Shown here piece after piece: positions 8,918 through 17,743 of a stretch of 64,000 nucleotides of DNA (within the stretch, counting starts at the first letter, position 1; the number at the start of each line of letters is the position of its first letter). The notes below the pieces were generated by a model. The model was given only the letters and a program-made list of their open reading frames with translations. It had not been told where the DNA came from and ran no database searches. The translations under genes and the position numbers were made by a program. The DNA comes from Phenylobacterium sp. SCN 70-31 (lineage in GTDB: Bacteria > Pseudomonadota > Alphaproteobacteria > Caulobacterales > Caulobacteraceae): the NCBI RefSeq assembly GCF_001724605.1, contig NZ_MEEX01000016.1:1-64000 (forward strand), written 5' to 3'.

Positions 8918-11089
8918 ATGCGGACCACGCTCCGAATTCTGCTGTGCGCCTCGGCCGCACTGGTGACGCCGGCCATCCTGTCCGCCCCCGCCCTCGCCCA
9001 GCCCGGAAACGCCGGAACCGAGGTCGGCGAGTTGGTCGTCACCGCACAGAAGCGGTCCGAAAATCTCCAGGAGGTGCCGGCCTCCATCAGCGCGGTGACC
9101 GGCGCGACTCTGGAGGAGCGCGGCATCACCCAGCCCTCGGACCTCCAGTTCGTGGTGCCAAGTATGCAGGCCGGCCGCCTGCTGGGGCAGACTTCGGTCA
9201 CGATCCGCGGCGTCGGTCTGAACCAGGGCTCGCCGGGCGTGGCGATCCACGTGGACGGCGTCTACCAGCCGCGCCCCTCCATGGGCGATCTCACCCAGGT
9301 GGACGTGGAGCGGGTGGAGGTGCTGCGCGGCCCGCAGGGCACCCTGTATGGCCGCAACGCCAACGGCGGGGTGGTCAACTTCATCACCAACGCGCCCAGC
9401 GACCGGTTCGAGGGCTACGTCCTCGGCAGCTACGCCTCCTACCAGGACTATCGCCTCCAGGGCGTGGTCAACGTTCCGGTGACGGACCGCCTCGCGGCTC
9501 GCCTGGTGGTGGATCGGACCGACCGCAACGAAGGCTTCGTCAAGAACGTGCTTCCGAACGGCCGGGACGTGGACAAAGGCCAGTCGACCGCGGCGCGCCT
9601 GCGCATCGGCGCCGAACTGACGGAAGACCTCCGGCTGGACATCTCGGGCTCGGTGCTCACCGCCACGGGTCCGACCTCGTACTTCACCCTGTACAATGCG
9701 CCCACCGCCACGGCGATCGCGCGCAACCCCTACCTCGCGAACATCGTCGTGCCGCTCAAGCCGCGCCGCACGGCCGCCAACGACCGCATCGACCATGATC
9801 GCGAGTACTACGGCGGCTCGGTGACCCTGACCTGGCAGTTGGGCGACGCGCAGATCAAGGCCATCAGCGGCTATGCCCGCATCGCCGACCGTGAGTTCCG
9901 CGACGACGACGCGATCAATGTCAGCGCCTTCCCGGCCCGCCGCAACGAGCGCAGCCGTACGTTCACGCAGGAACTCAACCTCAGCACCTCGCTGGGACCG
10001 ATAGATGCGGTTGTGGGCGCCTTCTACATGCGCGACCACAAGTACGAGCAACTCGACTACGACTTCCCGCTCGGCATCGCGCCGCTACCGGCGAACAGCG
10101 ACCTCTTCTTCGAGACCTACCGCTACCTGTCGCGGGCGACGGCGGTGTTCGGCGACGCCACCTTCAACATCAGCGATCGCGCCCGGATCATGGGCGGCAT
10201 CCGGGTTTCTCGGGACAAGCAGAGCAACACACAGCGCAACTACCTTCAGTTCGGACCGCTCGCGCCGCGCACCCTCACCTGTCCGCTGCAGACCAACGAA
10301 GTCACCTTCAAGTCGACCACCCCACGGATCGGCGCACAGTTCGACGTGTCCGAGGACAGCAACGTCTATGCGACGTTCTCCAAGGGCTTCAAGGTCGGCG
10401 GCTTCAACTTGTCGGCCTGCAACCAGCAGTTCCGACCCGAGAAGGTCACGTCCTACGAAGCGGGCTGGAAGAACCGCCTCGGCGGCAATCTCGTGATCAA
10501 CGCCTCGGCCTTCTATTACGACTACACCGACCTGCAGCTGAACCAGGTGGTGGGCCTGACCTCGCTGATCACCAACGCGGCGGCGGCCAGGATCAAGGGG
10601 GTCGAGGTCGAGGGCACGTGGCGGCCCGAGAGCCACTGGACCATCAACGGCAACGTCTCGCTGCTGAGGGCCAAGTTCACCAGCTTCCTGAACGTGGATT
10701 CCCTGGCGCCGGCCCTGGGCGCCCAGGACGTCTCCGGCAACTACCTCTCCAATGCGCCCAAGCTTTCCGCCAACCTCGGCGTCGCCTACCGGTCCGATCC
10801 GGTCCTGTTCGACGGCCGGATCACGGCGCGGGCCGATCTCAGCTACCGCAGCAAGATCTACTTCCGCGAGTTCAACGACGCCCTCGACCAGCAGGACGCC
10901 TACGCCGTCCTCAACGCCTCGCTGATCTGGGACAGCCCCGACGACACCTACCGGATCAGGCTCTTCGCCACCAACCTGACCGGCGAGGACTACATCGTGC
11001 GCATGGGGTCGTCCGACAACTTCGGGGCCCGCTTTGTGAGCTGGGGCGCCCCCCGGCAGGTGGGCGTCGAGTTACGGGCGAACTTCTAG
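8918..11089 (+). CDS. TonB-dependent outer membrane receptor
   Basis: A 723-residue outer-membrane active transporter. It has a signal peptide (residues 1-26, ending ALA-QP) and a TonB box-like ELVVTAQKR. The plug domain covers about 45-155 (VPASISAVTGATLEERGI, VDGVY, VEVLRGPQGTLYGRNANGGVVNFIT), followed by a 22-strand barrel ending in an aromatic-type C-terminal strand (GVELRANF). The ATG at 8918 follows GAGGGGGA; the in-frame ATG at 8894 lacks a site. This subclass commonly imports hydrophobic or aromatic nutrients rather than siderophores. It sits next to a regulator and oxygenases, so it likely imports their substrate. Confidence 0.93.
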   Translation: MRTTLRILLCASAALVTPAILSAPALAQPGNAGTEVGELVVTAQKRSENLQEVPASISAVTGATLEERGITQPSDLQFVVPSMQAGRLLGQTSVTIRGVGLNQGSPGVAIHVDGVYQPRPSMGDLTQVDVERVEVLRGPQGTLYGRNANGGVVNFITNAPSDRFEGYVLGSYASYQDYRLQGVVNVPVTDRLAARLVVDRTDRNEGFVKNVLPNGRDVDKGQSTAARLRIGAELTEDLRLDISGSVLTATGPTSYFTLYNAPTATAIARNPYLANIVVPLKPRRTAANDRIDHDREYYGGSVTLTWQLGDAQIKAISGYARIADREFRDDDAINVSAFPARRNERSRTFTQELNLSTSLGPIDAVVGAFYMRDHKYEQLDYDFPLGIAPLPANSDLFFETYRYLSRATAVFGDATFNISDRARIMGGIRVSRDKQSNTQRNYLQFGPLAPRTLTCPLQTNEVTFKSTTPRIGAQFDVSEDSNVYATFSKGFKVGGFNLSACNQQFRPEKVTSYEAGWKNRLGGNLVINASAFYYDYTDLQLNQVVGLTSLITNAAAARIKGVEVEGTWRPESHWTINGNVSLLRAKFTSFLNVDSLAPALGAQDVSGNYLSNAPKLSANLGVAYRSDPVLFDGRITARADLSYRSKIYFREFNDALDQQDAYAVLNASLIWDSPDDTYRIRLFATNLTGEDYIVRMGSSDNFGARFVSWGAPRQVGVELRANF

Positions 11090-11115
11090 AGCGGCGCGCG
11101 GATGGAGGACAGGCC

Positions 11116-11319
11116 ATGCGCATCGCCGTCGACCTGAACCGCTGCCAATTCTACGCCCAGTGCTGCTTCCTGGCGCCCGAGGCGTTCCGGCTGGAGGCCG
11201 AGCAGGTGCTGGCCTACCACCCACACCCGGACGACGCCCTGCGGGAAAAGGTCGTCCGCGCCGCGGCCGCCTGCCCCACGGGAGCGATCCTGATCGACCA
11301 TCGCGACCTGTCGCGATGA
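11116..11319 (+). CDS. Small P450-type ferredoxin
   Basis: A 67-residue ferredoxin with a single cluster. Cysteines are arranged as C-x5-C near residues 10-16, an adjacent C17, and ACP-T-G near residue 53, the pattern of [3Fe-4S] ferredoxins that feed bacterial cytochromes P450. The start ATG has GGAGG 7 bp upstream. It overlaps the reductase gene by 4 bp (ATGA at 11316-11319). Together with the reductase and P450 it forms a complete electron chain: NAD(P)H, FAD reductase, Fe-S ferredoxin, heme. Confidence 0.92.
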   Translation: MRIAVDLNRCQFYAQCCFLAPEAFRLEAEQVLAYHPHPDDALREKVVRAAAACPTGAILIDHRDLSR

Positions 11320-12575
11320 GCGACCATATCCTCATCGTGGGGGCGTCTCTGGCGGGCCTGCGGGCCGCCGAGGCGGTGCGCGGCGCGGGCTTCGCAGGCC
11401 GGCTGACGATCGTCGGCGAGGAGCCATGCGCGCCCTATGACCGGCCGCCGCTTTCCAAGCAGGTGTTGAGCGGTTGGGTGGAGGCCGCACAGACCGAACT
11501 GCCGGCGCTCCGGCCGGTGGACGCCGATTGGATGCTGGGGATGCGCGCCACGGGGCTGGACCTCGTGGCCCGTAGAGTGCGCCTGTCCGACGGCAGCCGC
11601 ATCGGCTTCGACCGGCTTCTGGTCGCCACCGGCGCCCGGGCGCGGCGCTGGCCGGTGGCCGCCGAGGCTCGACTGGACGGCGTGACCGTTCTTCGAACCC
11701 GCGACGACGCCGCCGCGCTTCGGGTTCGTCTGGCCGCGCGGCCCGAGCGGGTCGTGGTGGTCGGCGGAGGCTTCACCGGCTGCGAGGTCGCCTCGGCCTG
11801 CATCGACCTGGGCGCGCCGGTCACGGTGATCGAAGCCCTCGAGGCCCCGCTGCTGTCCGCGCTGGGCGCCACGGTGGGCCGCTACGCCGCCGCCATACAA
11901 CGCGCGAAGGGCGTGGACCTGCGCACCGGCGTGACCGTGACGGCCCTGGAGGACGATGGCGCCGGTCGCCTCGCCCGTGTCCGGCTGAGCGATGGCCAGG
12001 CGGTCGAGACCGCGCTGGCGGTAGTCTGCCTGGGGGCCGCGCCCAACGTGGAATGGCTGGGCGGCTCGGGCCTCGCGGGCTCTCCAAGAGGCCTGCACTG
12101 CGACAGCGCCGGCCGGGCGCTGGACGCCGCCGGGCGGCCAGTCGATGGGATCTTCGCCGCCGGCGATGTGGTGCGAATGGATCACCCGGCGTTCCCGGGG
12201 CCGCCTCTGCGCACCGAACACTGGGCCAGCGCCTGCGAGCAGGCCGCCGTGGCCGGCGCCAACATCGCGCGCCCGGGTGAGCCCGCACGTCGCATCGCCG
12301 CCCTGCCCGGTTTCTGGTCGATGCAGTTCGGCGCCTGTCTCAAGCTGGTCGGCGCGCCGGAGAGAGCGGACCGGACCGCGCTTCTGCATGGTTCGGTCGA
12401 GAGCGGCCGGTTTGTCGTCGGCTACGGCCAGGCCGGCCGGTTGGTGGCCGCCGCCGCCGTGGACCATACCCACTGGCTGCCGTTCTACGAGGCCCAGATC
12501 GAGGCCGGCGCAGCCTTCCCGCCGACCTTCGCCCGCGTCGATCCACCCGCCGCCGCATGGGATTTCGCCCCATGA
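11316..12575 (+). CDS. Ferredoxin reductase (FAD/NAD-dependent)
   Basis: A 419-residue pyridine nucleotide-disulfide oxidoreductase-fold reductase. The N-terminal FAD site is ILIVGASLAGLRAAEAV. The PYDRPPLSKQ segment is typical of ferredoxin/rubredoxin reductases of aromatic or P450 systems. The NAD site is VVVVGGGFTGCEVAS, followed by the FAD motif DGIFAAGDV. A C-terminal reductase domain follows. It would pass electrons from NAD(P)H to the upstream ferredoxin. It overlaps both neighbours by 4 bp (ATGA at 11316 and again at 12572), so stoichiometric translation is likely. Confidence 0.93.
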   Translation: MSDHILIVGASLAGLRAAEAVRGAGFAGRLTIVGEEPCAPYDRPPLSKQVLSGWVEAAQTELPALRPVDADWMLGMRATGLDLVARRVRLSDGSRIGFDRLLVATGARARRWPVAAEARLDGVTVLRTRDDAAALRVRLAARPERVVVVGGGFTGCEVASACIDLGAPVTVIEALEAPLLSALGATVGRYAAAIQRAKGVDLRTGVTVTALEDDGAGRLARVRLSDGQAVETALAVVCLGAAPNVEWLGGSGLAGSPRGLHCDSAGRALDAAGRPVDGIFAAGDVVRMDHPAFPGPPLRTEHWASACEQAAVAGANIARPGEPARRIAALPGFWSMQFGACLKLVGAPERADRTALLHGSVESGRFVVGYGQAGRLVAAAAVDHTHWLPFYEAQIEAGAAFPPTFARVDPPAAAWDFAP

Positions 12576-13786
12576 CCGACGTCGCCGCCGAACCGCGCGT
12601 GGACACCCTGATGCAGCGTGTGCTGGACGCCGACAATCGTCACGACCCCTACCCGCTCTACGCCCGGATCCGCAGCCGTCCGGTGTTCCGGGAGCCCGAC
12701 GGGAGCTATGTGGTCTGCGGGTACGCCGAGGTCTCGGCCCTGCTGCGCGACCCGCGATTGAGCGCCGACCCGGTCAATTCCCCGGCGCCCGTCGGCCCCG
12801 GCTTCAGCTTCCTCAACATGGACCCGCCGCAGCACGACCGACTGCGGCGGATGACCATGCGCCACTTCGGCCCGCCCAACGATCCCGGGCGGGTGGAGGC
12901 GATGCGCCCGCACCTGCTGACCATGACCACCTCGCTCATCGATGCGCTGAAGGGCCGTGACGAGATCGACCTCGTGGCGGACGTGGCCTATCCGCTGCCG
13001 GTCACCGTGGTCGCCGACCTGTTGGGCGTGCCGCGTGAGGACGAGCCCAAGTTCCACGTCTGGGCCGAGGCCATCGTCCAGGCCGCCGACCGCGATCCCC
13101 GCGACCGTCGCCCCTCGGAGGGGATCCAGAACGCGCTCGTCGGGCTGGGCGGCTACATGATGGGGCTGATCGAGGCCCGGCGGAGCGCGCCGCGCGACGA
13201 CATGCTTTCGCGGCTCGTTCACGACGACGGCCCGGACGGCGCCATGAACCCGGCGGAACTCACCACGACCGCGATCCTGCTGCTGCTGGCCGGCCACGAG
13301 ACCACCGTGAACCTGATCGCCAACGGCATGCTCACCCTGCTGCGGATGCCGGACATGATGCGGCGGCTCAGGGAAGAGCCCGGCATCGAGATCCCCATGG
13401 TCGAGGAACTCCTCCGCTACGAGCCGCCGGTCCACATGACCTTCCGCTCGACGCTCGCCGATGTCGAGGCGGGCGGCGTGACCATCCCCGCCCGCTCGGC
13501 GGTGCGGCTGCTGATCGCCTGCGCGAACCGCGATCCCGCGCGGTTCGAGGACGCCGAGCGTTTCATCCCCGACCGACCGAACAACCAGCACCTGGGCTTC
13601 GGCAGCGGGATCCACGCGTGTTTCGGGGCGCCTCTGGCCCGCCTGGAGGGCCAGATCGTGCTGAGGGAACTGGCGCGCCGGCTGGTTGCGCCGCGCCTGG
13701 TGGATGACCCGCCGCCCTACCGGATCAATCCCGCCCTGCGCGGGCCCCGCAGCCTCAGAGTGCAGATCGAGGGCGTCGTCGACTGA
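12572..13786 (+). CDS. Cytochrome P450
   Basis: A soluble bacterial class I P450 monooxygenase of 404 residues. The oxygen-binding I-helix motif AGHETT lies at residues 240-245. The ExxR pair is EELLR, with the heme loop FGSGIHACFGAPLAR, where Cys350 is the axial ligand. It hydroxylates an unactivated C-H position on an unknown substrate, with electrons from the coupled ferredoxin and reductase. The ATG at 12572, overlapping the reductase stop as ATGA, is preferred to the in-frame ATG at 12557. It converges on the thiolase-like gene with only 7 bp between stops. Confidence 0.95.
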   Translation: MTDVAAEPRVDTLMQRVLDADNRHDPYPLYARIRSRPVFREPDGSYVVCGYAEVSALLRDPRLSADPVNSPAPVGPGFSFLNMDPPQHDRLRRMTMRHFGPPNDPGRVEAMRPHLLTMTTSLIDALKGRDEIDLVADVAYPLPVTVVADLLGVPREDEPKFHVWAEAIVQAADRDPRDRRPSEGIQNALVGLGGYMMGLIEARRSAPRDDMLSRLVHDDGPDGAMNPAELTTTAILLLLAGHETTVNLIANGMLTLLRMPDMMRRLREEPGIEIPMVEELLRYEPPVHMTFRSTLADVEAGGVTIPARSAVRLLIACANRDPARFEDAERFIPDRPNNQHLGFGSGIHACFGAPLARLEGQIVLRELARRLVAPRLVDDPPPYRINPALRGPRSLRVQIEGVVD

Positions 13787-13793
13787 CGCCCCC

Positions 13794-14930
13794 TCAGTCC
13801 CGCTTCAGGACGTGGGCGTAGCAGACCGATCCCAGGCCCACCATGTGGGCCAAGCCGACCTTCGCGCCCTTGTGCTGGCGTGCGCCGGCCTCGCCACGGA
13901 GCTGGGTGACCACCTCCGCCACCTGACCGACGCCGGTCGGACCGATGGGATGGCCCATGGCGATGAGACCGCCTGAAGGACTGACCGCGCACTGGCCGCC
14001 GATGTCGAACGCGCCGTCCTTCAGCAGGTGGATCGCCTGGCCCTCGCCGCACAGGCCGGCGGCTTCGGCGTAGAGCAGTTCCTCGATGGTGAAGGCGTCG
14101 TGCACCTCCAGCACGTCGAGATCGGCCCCCTTGATCTGGGCCTGAGCGAGGGCGCGGGCGATCACGTCCCGGGTGAGAGAGGCGTCGGCGTCGTTGCCGG
14201 CGCCCACCGTCTCGCTTCCGACCGCCGACGCCGTGACGCGGATCGCCCGACCGGTGTCGACCCCCAGCCGACGGATGGCGTCCTCCGAAGCCAGAATCAC
14301 CGCCGAGGCGCCTTCGCCGACGGGGCAGCACTGGAGCGAGGTCAGCGTTCCGGAGATCCGCTTGCCGCCCAGCACCTCGTCGAGCGTCCGGGCCTTCTGG
14401 CGCTGGGCGTTGGGGTTCTTCGCGCCGTTGCCGTGGTTCTTCACCGCGACCAGGGCCACGTCTTCCGGCGAAACGCCGTTGCGGGCCGCGTACTGGTTGG
14501 TCAGCAGGGCGAAGTGCGTGAAGGCGACGAACGCGTCTTCCGCCAGCCCGCCCAGGCCCGATCCGGTGCGCGGCCGCGGAATCACCTTGTCGATGCCGAG
14601 CGCCACGGCGGTTTCGGCCATCCCGCTGGCCACCTCCAGGCAGGCCGCACGGAAGGCCGCCGAACCCGAGGCCGAGGCGTTCTCGATATGCACGAGCTGG
14701 AGGCCCGTGGCCCCGAGATGGCGCAGCATCGGCCGCCCCGAGGCCATGCCGAGCAGGGCTGTGCCGATGAAGGCGGCGTCCACCGCCGGCCACTCCACGC
14801 CCGCATCGGCCAGCGCCTGGCGCACCGCCGTCAGCCCGAGGGTCACATAGGGCTCCTCGGTGGCGTAGCGGTATGGATGCCAGCCGACGCCGATGGCGTA
14901 GACCGGCCGCAGATCGCCCAGCGCCCTCAC
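13794..14930 (-). CDS. Thiolase-fold protein lacking the nucleophilic Cys (possible acyl-CoA aldolase)
   Basis: A 378-residue non-decarboxylating thiolase-fold protein of the SCP2/lipid-transfer type. The region that normally reads ENACASGS, holding the acyl-accepting Cys, reads ENASASGS with Ser86 (codon TCG). The GHP histidine (MGHPIGPTG, about His327) is retained. Thiolase homologues without this Cys, such as Ltp2-type partners of DUF35 proteins in steroid side-chain breakdown, act as retro-aldolases instead of thiolases. The start GTG overlaps the DUF35 stop by 4 bp (GTGA), matching a two-subunit complex. A classical thiolase role is unlikely unless Ser can substitute. Confidence 0.85.
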   Translation of the reverse strand: MRALGDLRPVYAIGVGWHPYRYATEEPYVTLGLTAVRQALADAGVEWPAVDAAFIGTALLGMASGRPMLRHLGATGLQLVHIENASASGSAAFRAACLEVASGMAETAVALGIDKVIPRPRTGSGLGGLAEDAFVAFTHFALLTNQYAARNGVSPEDVALVAVKNHGNGAKNPNAQRQKARTLDEVLGGKRISGTLTSLQCCPVGEGASAVILASEDAIRRLGVDTGRAIRVTASAVGSETVGAGNDADASLTRDVIARALAQAQIKGADLDVLEVHDAFTIEELLYAEAAGLCGEGQAIHLLKDGAFDIGGQCAVSPSGGLIAMGHPIGPTGVGQVAEVVTQLRGEAGARQHKGAKVGLAHMVGLGSVCYAHVLKRD

Positions 14931-15334
14931 GCCGCCACCTCGAAGCGCATGTCGCGGACCCGCTCGCCCGGTTCTCTGCCATCCACCTCGACCAGCACCG
15001 CACGGACCGCACGGCCGGGCTGAGGCGGATCGCCCACGCTGGCCAGCAGGGTCCGGATCACCGGGCCGTCATCCAGCTTCACGACGCAGACGTCGAACGG
15101 CGCCTGTCGGCCCTTGCCCGCGTGCAGGTGGACGGTGGCGGAGGCCACGATACTGCCCGAACCGCTCAGTCGCCGGGGATGAAGGTCCGCGCCATGGCGA
15201 CCGCAGACCTCGCAGCCGAAGGTCTGCCACGGAAAGAACACGTGACCGCACTCGCACGCGCCTCCGCTCAGCCAGATCGCGCCTTCCTCACCCTCTTCGT
15301 AGAGCTCCGGCTTCAGTCGCGGAACGCCGACCAT
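14927..15334 (-). CDS. DUF35 OB-fold/zinc-ribbon acyl-CoA-associated protein
   Basis: A 135-residue DUF35 protein: an N-terminal helix, a rubredoxin-like zinc ribbon (CECG at about residues 27-30 and CEVC at about 41-44) and a C-terminal OB-fold. DUF35 proteins bind acyl-CoA and form obligatory complexes with thiolase-fold or MaoC-fold partners. Its stop overlaps the GTG of the thiolase-like gene, so the pair is probably an enzyme complex. The ATG at 15334 has a strong GGAGG. The gene diverges from the acyl-CoA synthetase across a perfect dyad. Confidence 0.9.
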   Translation of the reverse strand: MVGVPRLKPELYEEGEEGAIWLSGGACECGHVFFPWQTFGCEVCGRHGADLHPRRLSGSGSIVASATVHLHAGKGRQAPFDVCVVKLDDGPVIRTLLASVGDPPQPGRAVRAVLVEVDGREPGERVRDMRFEVAA

Positions 15335-15356
15335 GCAATCCTCCGTCCTCGAATTT

Positions 15357-15380
15357 GTTTGTTGACGACACAACAAACAT
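15357..15380. promoter_or_regulatory. Perfect 9-bp inverted-repeat operator in divergent CoA promoter
   Basis: TGTTTGTTG and CAACAAACA form exact inverted arms around a 6-bp spacer (ACGACA). The site lies in the 104-bp gap between the divergent DUF35/thiolase and acyl-CoA synthetase/SDR/hydratase arms, in an AT-rich stretch where both promoters must lie. Size and symmetry fit a TetR-family (fatty-acyl-CoA type) operator. The TetR gene at 18527-19162, just beyond the plus-strand arm, is the best candidate regulator (inference). Confidence 0.7.
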
Positions 15381-15438
15381 AACGCTCTCATGAGTTCAAG
15401 GCCCGATGATCAGCGGGCCACGCGGGAGGAGCACGGAC

Positions 15439-16947
15439 GTGAACGCCACGGTGGGCAGCGTCGAGTACTGGGCCGGGCTGCGGCCCGACGATATCGCGGT
15501 CGTCGAGGGCGAGCGCACCCTGACCTTCGGCGATTGGAACAACGCCGCGGACCGCCTCGCCGAGGGGCTGAGCCGGCGGGGCGTCGCCGCCGGCGACATC
15601 GTCGGCGTTCGCACACAGATCCGGCTCGAGTGGGCCATCCTCAGCGCCGCGCTCGGCAAGCTGGGCGCGCGGCTGCTCGTGGCCAACTGGCGGCTCACGC
15701 CCGAAGAGATGCGGTTCATCCTCGAGAACAGTCGCGCCAAGGCCCTGATCCTCGACGATCCCGACCCCTCGCCCGTCCTCGCCGTGGCCCGCCAGGTGGG
15801 CGTCGAGTTGATCGTCGGCATCGGCGCCGCGCCGGGCGGCGTCGAGCCGCTGATCAACCTCTTCGTGGACGATGCGCCCAGGCGTTTCGCCGCCGCCGAC
15901 CCGTCGCTGGTGGTCTACACCTCCGGCACCACCGGCCGCCCCAAGGGCGTGGCCATGCCCGAGCGACCACCGCCGCCCACGCCGGAGGCGCTGGGCCCGG
16001 CCGGGGCGATGCTGGTCACCATGCCGATGCACCACGCCGCGGGTCCCAACCAACTCTGGACCGGACGCGCCACCGGGCGGCTGACGGTGCTGATGCGCAG
16101 GTTCGACGCCGAACAGGCGCTGGCGCTCATCGACCGCCACCGCATCAACTACTGGGCCGCCGTGCCCACCATGTGCCAACGGATCTCGGTCCTGCCGCCG
16201 GAGGTGCTGGCCCGCTACGACGTGAGCTCGATACGCTCGATCAGCCTGGGCGCCGCGCCGGTGCCCTTCGCGCTCAAGCAATGGGTGATCGGCCACTTCG
16301 GCGAAGGCAAGCTCAGCGAGGGTTACGGAACGACCGAGACCGGCATGATCACCGGCCTTTCGCCCGCCGAACAGCTCCGCAAGCCGGGGTCGAGCGGCCT
16401 GGCGCTTCCCAACGTCGACATCCGGATCCGGAACGGTGAAGGCCGCGACCTGCCGCCCGGCGAGACAGGCGACATCTGGGTCCGCACGCCGACCACCATT
16501 CCGGCGTACCTCAACGCCGGCGCGCTGGGCGCCGACACGCTCGACCCCGAAGGCTTCTTCAAGGTCGGCGACGTGGGGCGGCTGGAGGCCGACGGGCATC
16601 TCTACCTGACCGACCGGTCCAAGGACATGATCGTGGCCGGCGGCGTGAATATCTATCCCGCCGAGATCGAAGCCGAGCTCCAGGCTCATCCACAGGTGCT
16701 GGCCGCCGCGGTCGTCGGCATACCGGACGACGACTTCGGCGAGGCGCCGATCGCCTTCCTGGAGATGCGCCCCGGCGCCACGGCCACGCCCGACCAGGTG
16801 GCGGCCTCCGTGCAGGGCCGGCTGGCCTCCTACAAGCGGCCGAAGGCCATCCACATCATCGACGAACTGCCGCGCAACCTCATGGGCAAGGTGCTCAAGA
16901 CCGAGTTGCGTGCACCGTACTGGAAAGGGCGGGAACGACTCATATGA
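15439..16947 (+). CDS. AMP-forming acyl-CoA synthetase
   Basis: A 502-residue ANL-superfamily ligase that activates a carboxylic acid to its CoA thioester via an acyl-adenylate. The P-loop is YTSGTTGRPKGV, the A5 motif EGYGTTETG, the A7 motif KVGDVGRLEADGHLYLTDRSKD, and the C-terminal catalytic lysine region NLMGKVLK. A GTG start at 15439 with GGGAGGA upstream is preferred over the ATG at 15406, which has only a weak site. Its stop overlaps the SDR start (ATGA). Substrate is not predictable. Confidence 0.92.
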   Translation: MNATVGSVEYWAGLRPDDIAVVEGERTLTFGDWNNAADRLAEGLSRRGVAAGDIVGVRTQIRLEWAILSAALGKLGARLLVANWRLTPEEMRFILENSRAKALILDDPDPSPVLAVARQVGVELIVGIGAAPGGVEPLINLFVDDAPRRFAAADPSLVVYTSGTTGRPKGVAMPERPPPPTPEALGPAGAMLVTMPMHHAAGPNQLWTGRATGRLTVLMRRFDAEQALALIDRHRINYWAAVPTMCQRISVLPPEVLARYDVSSIRSISLGAAPVPFALKQWVIGHFGEGKLSEGYGTTETGMITGLSPAEQLRKPGSSGLALPNVDIRIRNGEGRDLPPGETGDIWVRTPTTIPAYLNAGALGADTLDPEGFFKVGDVGRLEADGHLYLTDRSKDMIVAGGVNIYPAEIEAELQAHPQVLAAAVVGIPDDDFGEAPIAFLEMRPGATATPDQVAASVQGRLASYKRPKAIHIIDELPRNLMGKVLKTELRAPYWKGRERLI

Positions 16948-17735
16948 CCGACATCCTCGATCTCAAGGGCAAGGTGGCCATCATCACCGGCGCCGGCCAG
17001 GGCGTCGGCCAGCAGGCGGCCCTGCACTTCGGCGCGCACAACTGCGGCGGCGTGATCGTCAACGATTTCCACCTGGACCGCGCCGAAGCCGTCGCCGAGG
17101 AGGTCCGGGCCGCGGGCGGCAAGGCGCTGGCCATCCAGGCCGACGTCACCGACCTGGCCGCCGTGAAGGACATGGTCTCGCGCGCCGAGGCCGAACTGGG
17201 GCCGGTGGAGATCCTGGTCAACAACGCCGGCAACGCCGGGGCGGCCCCCACCCGGGAGACGCGCGCGCCGTTCTACGAGGTCGGACCCGAAGTCTGGGAC
17301 CACTACATCCGGGTCAATCTGTACGGCGTGATCAACTGCACCTCCGCCGTCGTACCGGGCATGATCGCGCGCGGCGGCGGCCGGATCGTCACCGTCATCT
17401 CCGACGCCGGCCGGATGGGCGAGACGGGGCTGGAGATCTACTCCGGCGCCAAGGCCGGGGCGGCGGGGTTCATGCGCGGCGTCGCGCGCTCGCTGGGCCG
17501 GCACAACATCGCGGCCAATTGCGTGGCGATCGCCGCCACCCTGACCCCCGCCATCGAGGGCCGCCTGCGCGCCGATCCCGAGCGTCTCAAGAAGATGATG
17601 TCCAACTACGTGATCCGCCGTCCGGGCCGCCCGGACGATGTGGCCAACATGATCCTCTACCTCTCGTCCGACGCCGCGGCCTGGGTGACCGGCCAGACCT
17701 ATCCGGTGAACGGCGGCTTCTCCTTCGCGCTGTGA
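16944..17735 (+). CDS. Short-chain dehydrogenase/reductase
   Basis: A classical SDR of 263 residues. The cofactor site is TGAGQGVGQ at about residues 15-23. The structural motif NNAGNAG follows, with the active-site Tyr-x3-Lys in YSGAK and the preceding catalytic Ser in ISDAG. It likely oxidises a hydroxyacyl-CoA or hydroxylated ring intermediate. It is coupled to the ligase upstream (ATGA) and followed after 8 bp by the enoyl-CoA hydratase, giving ligase, hydratase and dehydrogenase steps in one operon. Confidence 0.92.
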   Translation: MTDILDLKGKVAIITGAGQGVGQQAALHFGAHNCGGVIVNDFHLDRAEAVAEEVRAAGGKALAIQADVTDLAAVKDMVSRAEAELGPVEILVNNAGNAGAAPTRETRAPFYEVGPEVWDHYIRVNLYGVINCTSAVVPGMIARGGGRIVTVISDAGRMGETGLEIYSGAKAGAAGFMRGVARSLGRHNIAANCVAIAATLTPAIEGRLRADPERLKKMMSNYVIRRPGRPDDVANMILYLSSDAAAWVTGQTYPVNGGFSFAL

Positions 17736-17743
17736 GTCATCCA

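Noticed and set aside
12557..12571. Earlier ATG start for the P450
   Set aside because: The ATGA overlap at 12572 matches the coupling pattern of the operon; no ribosome site favours 12557.
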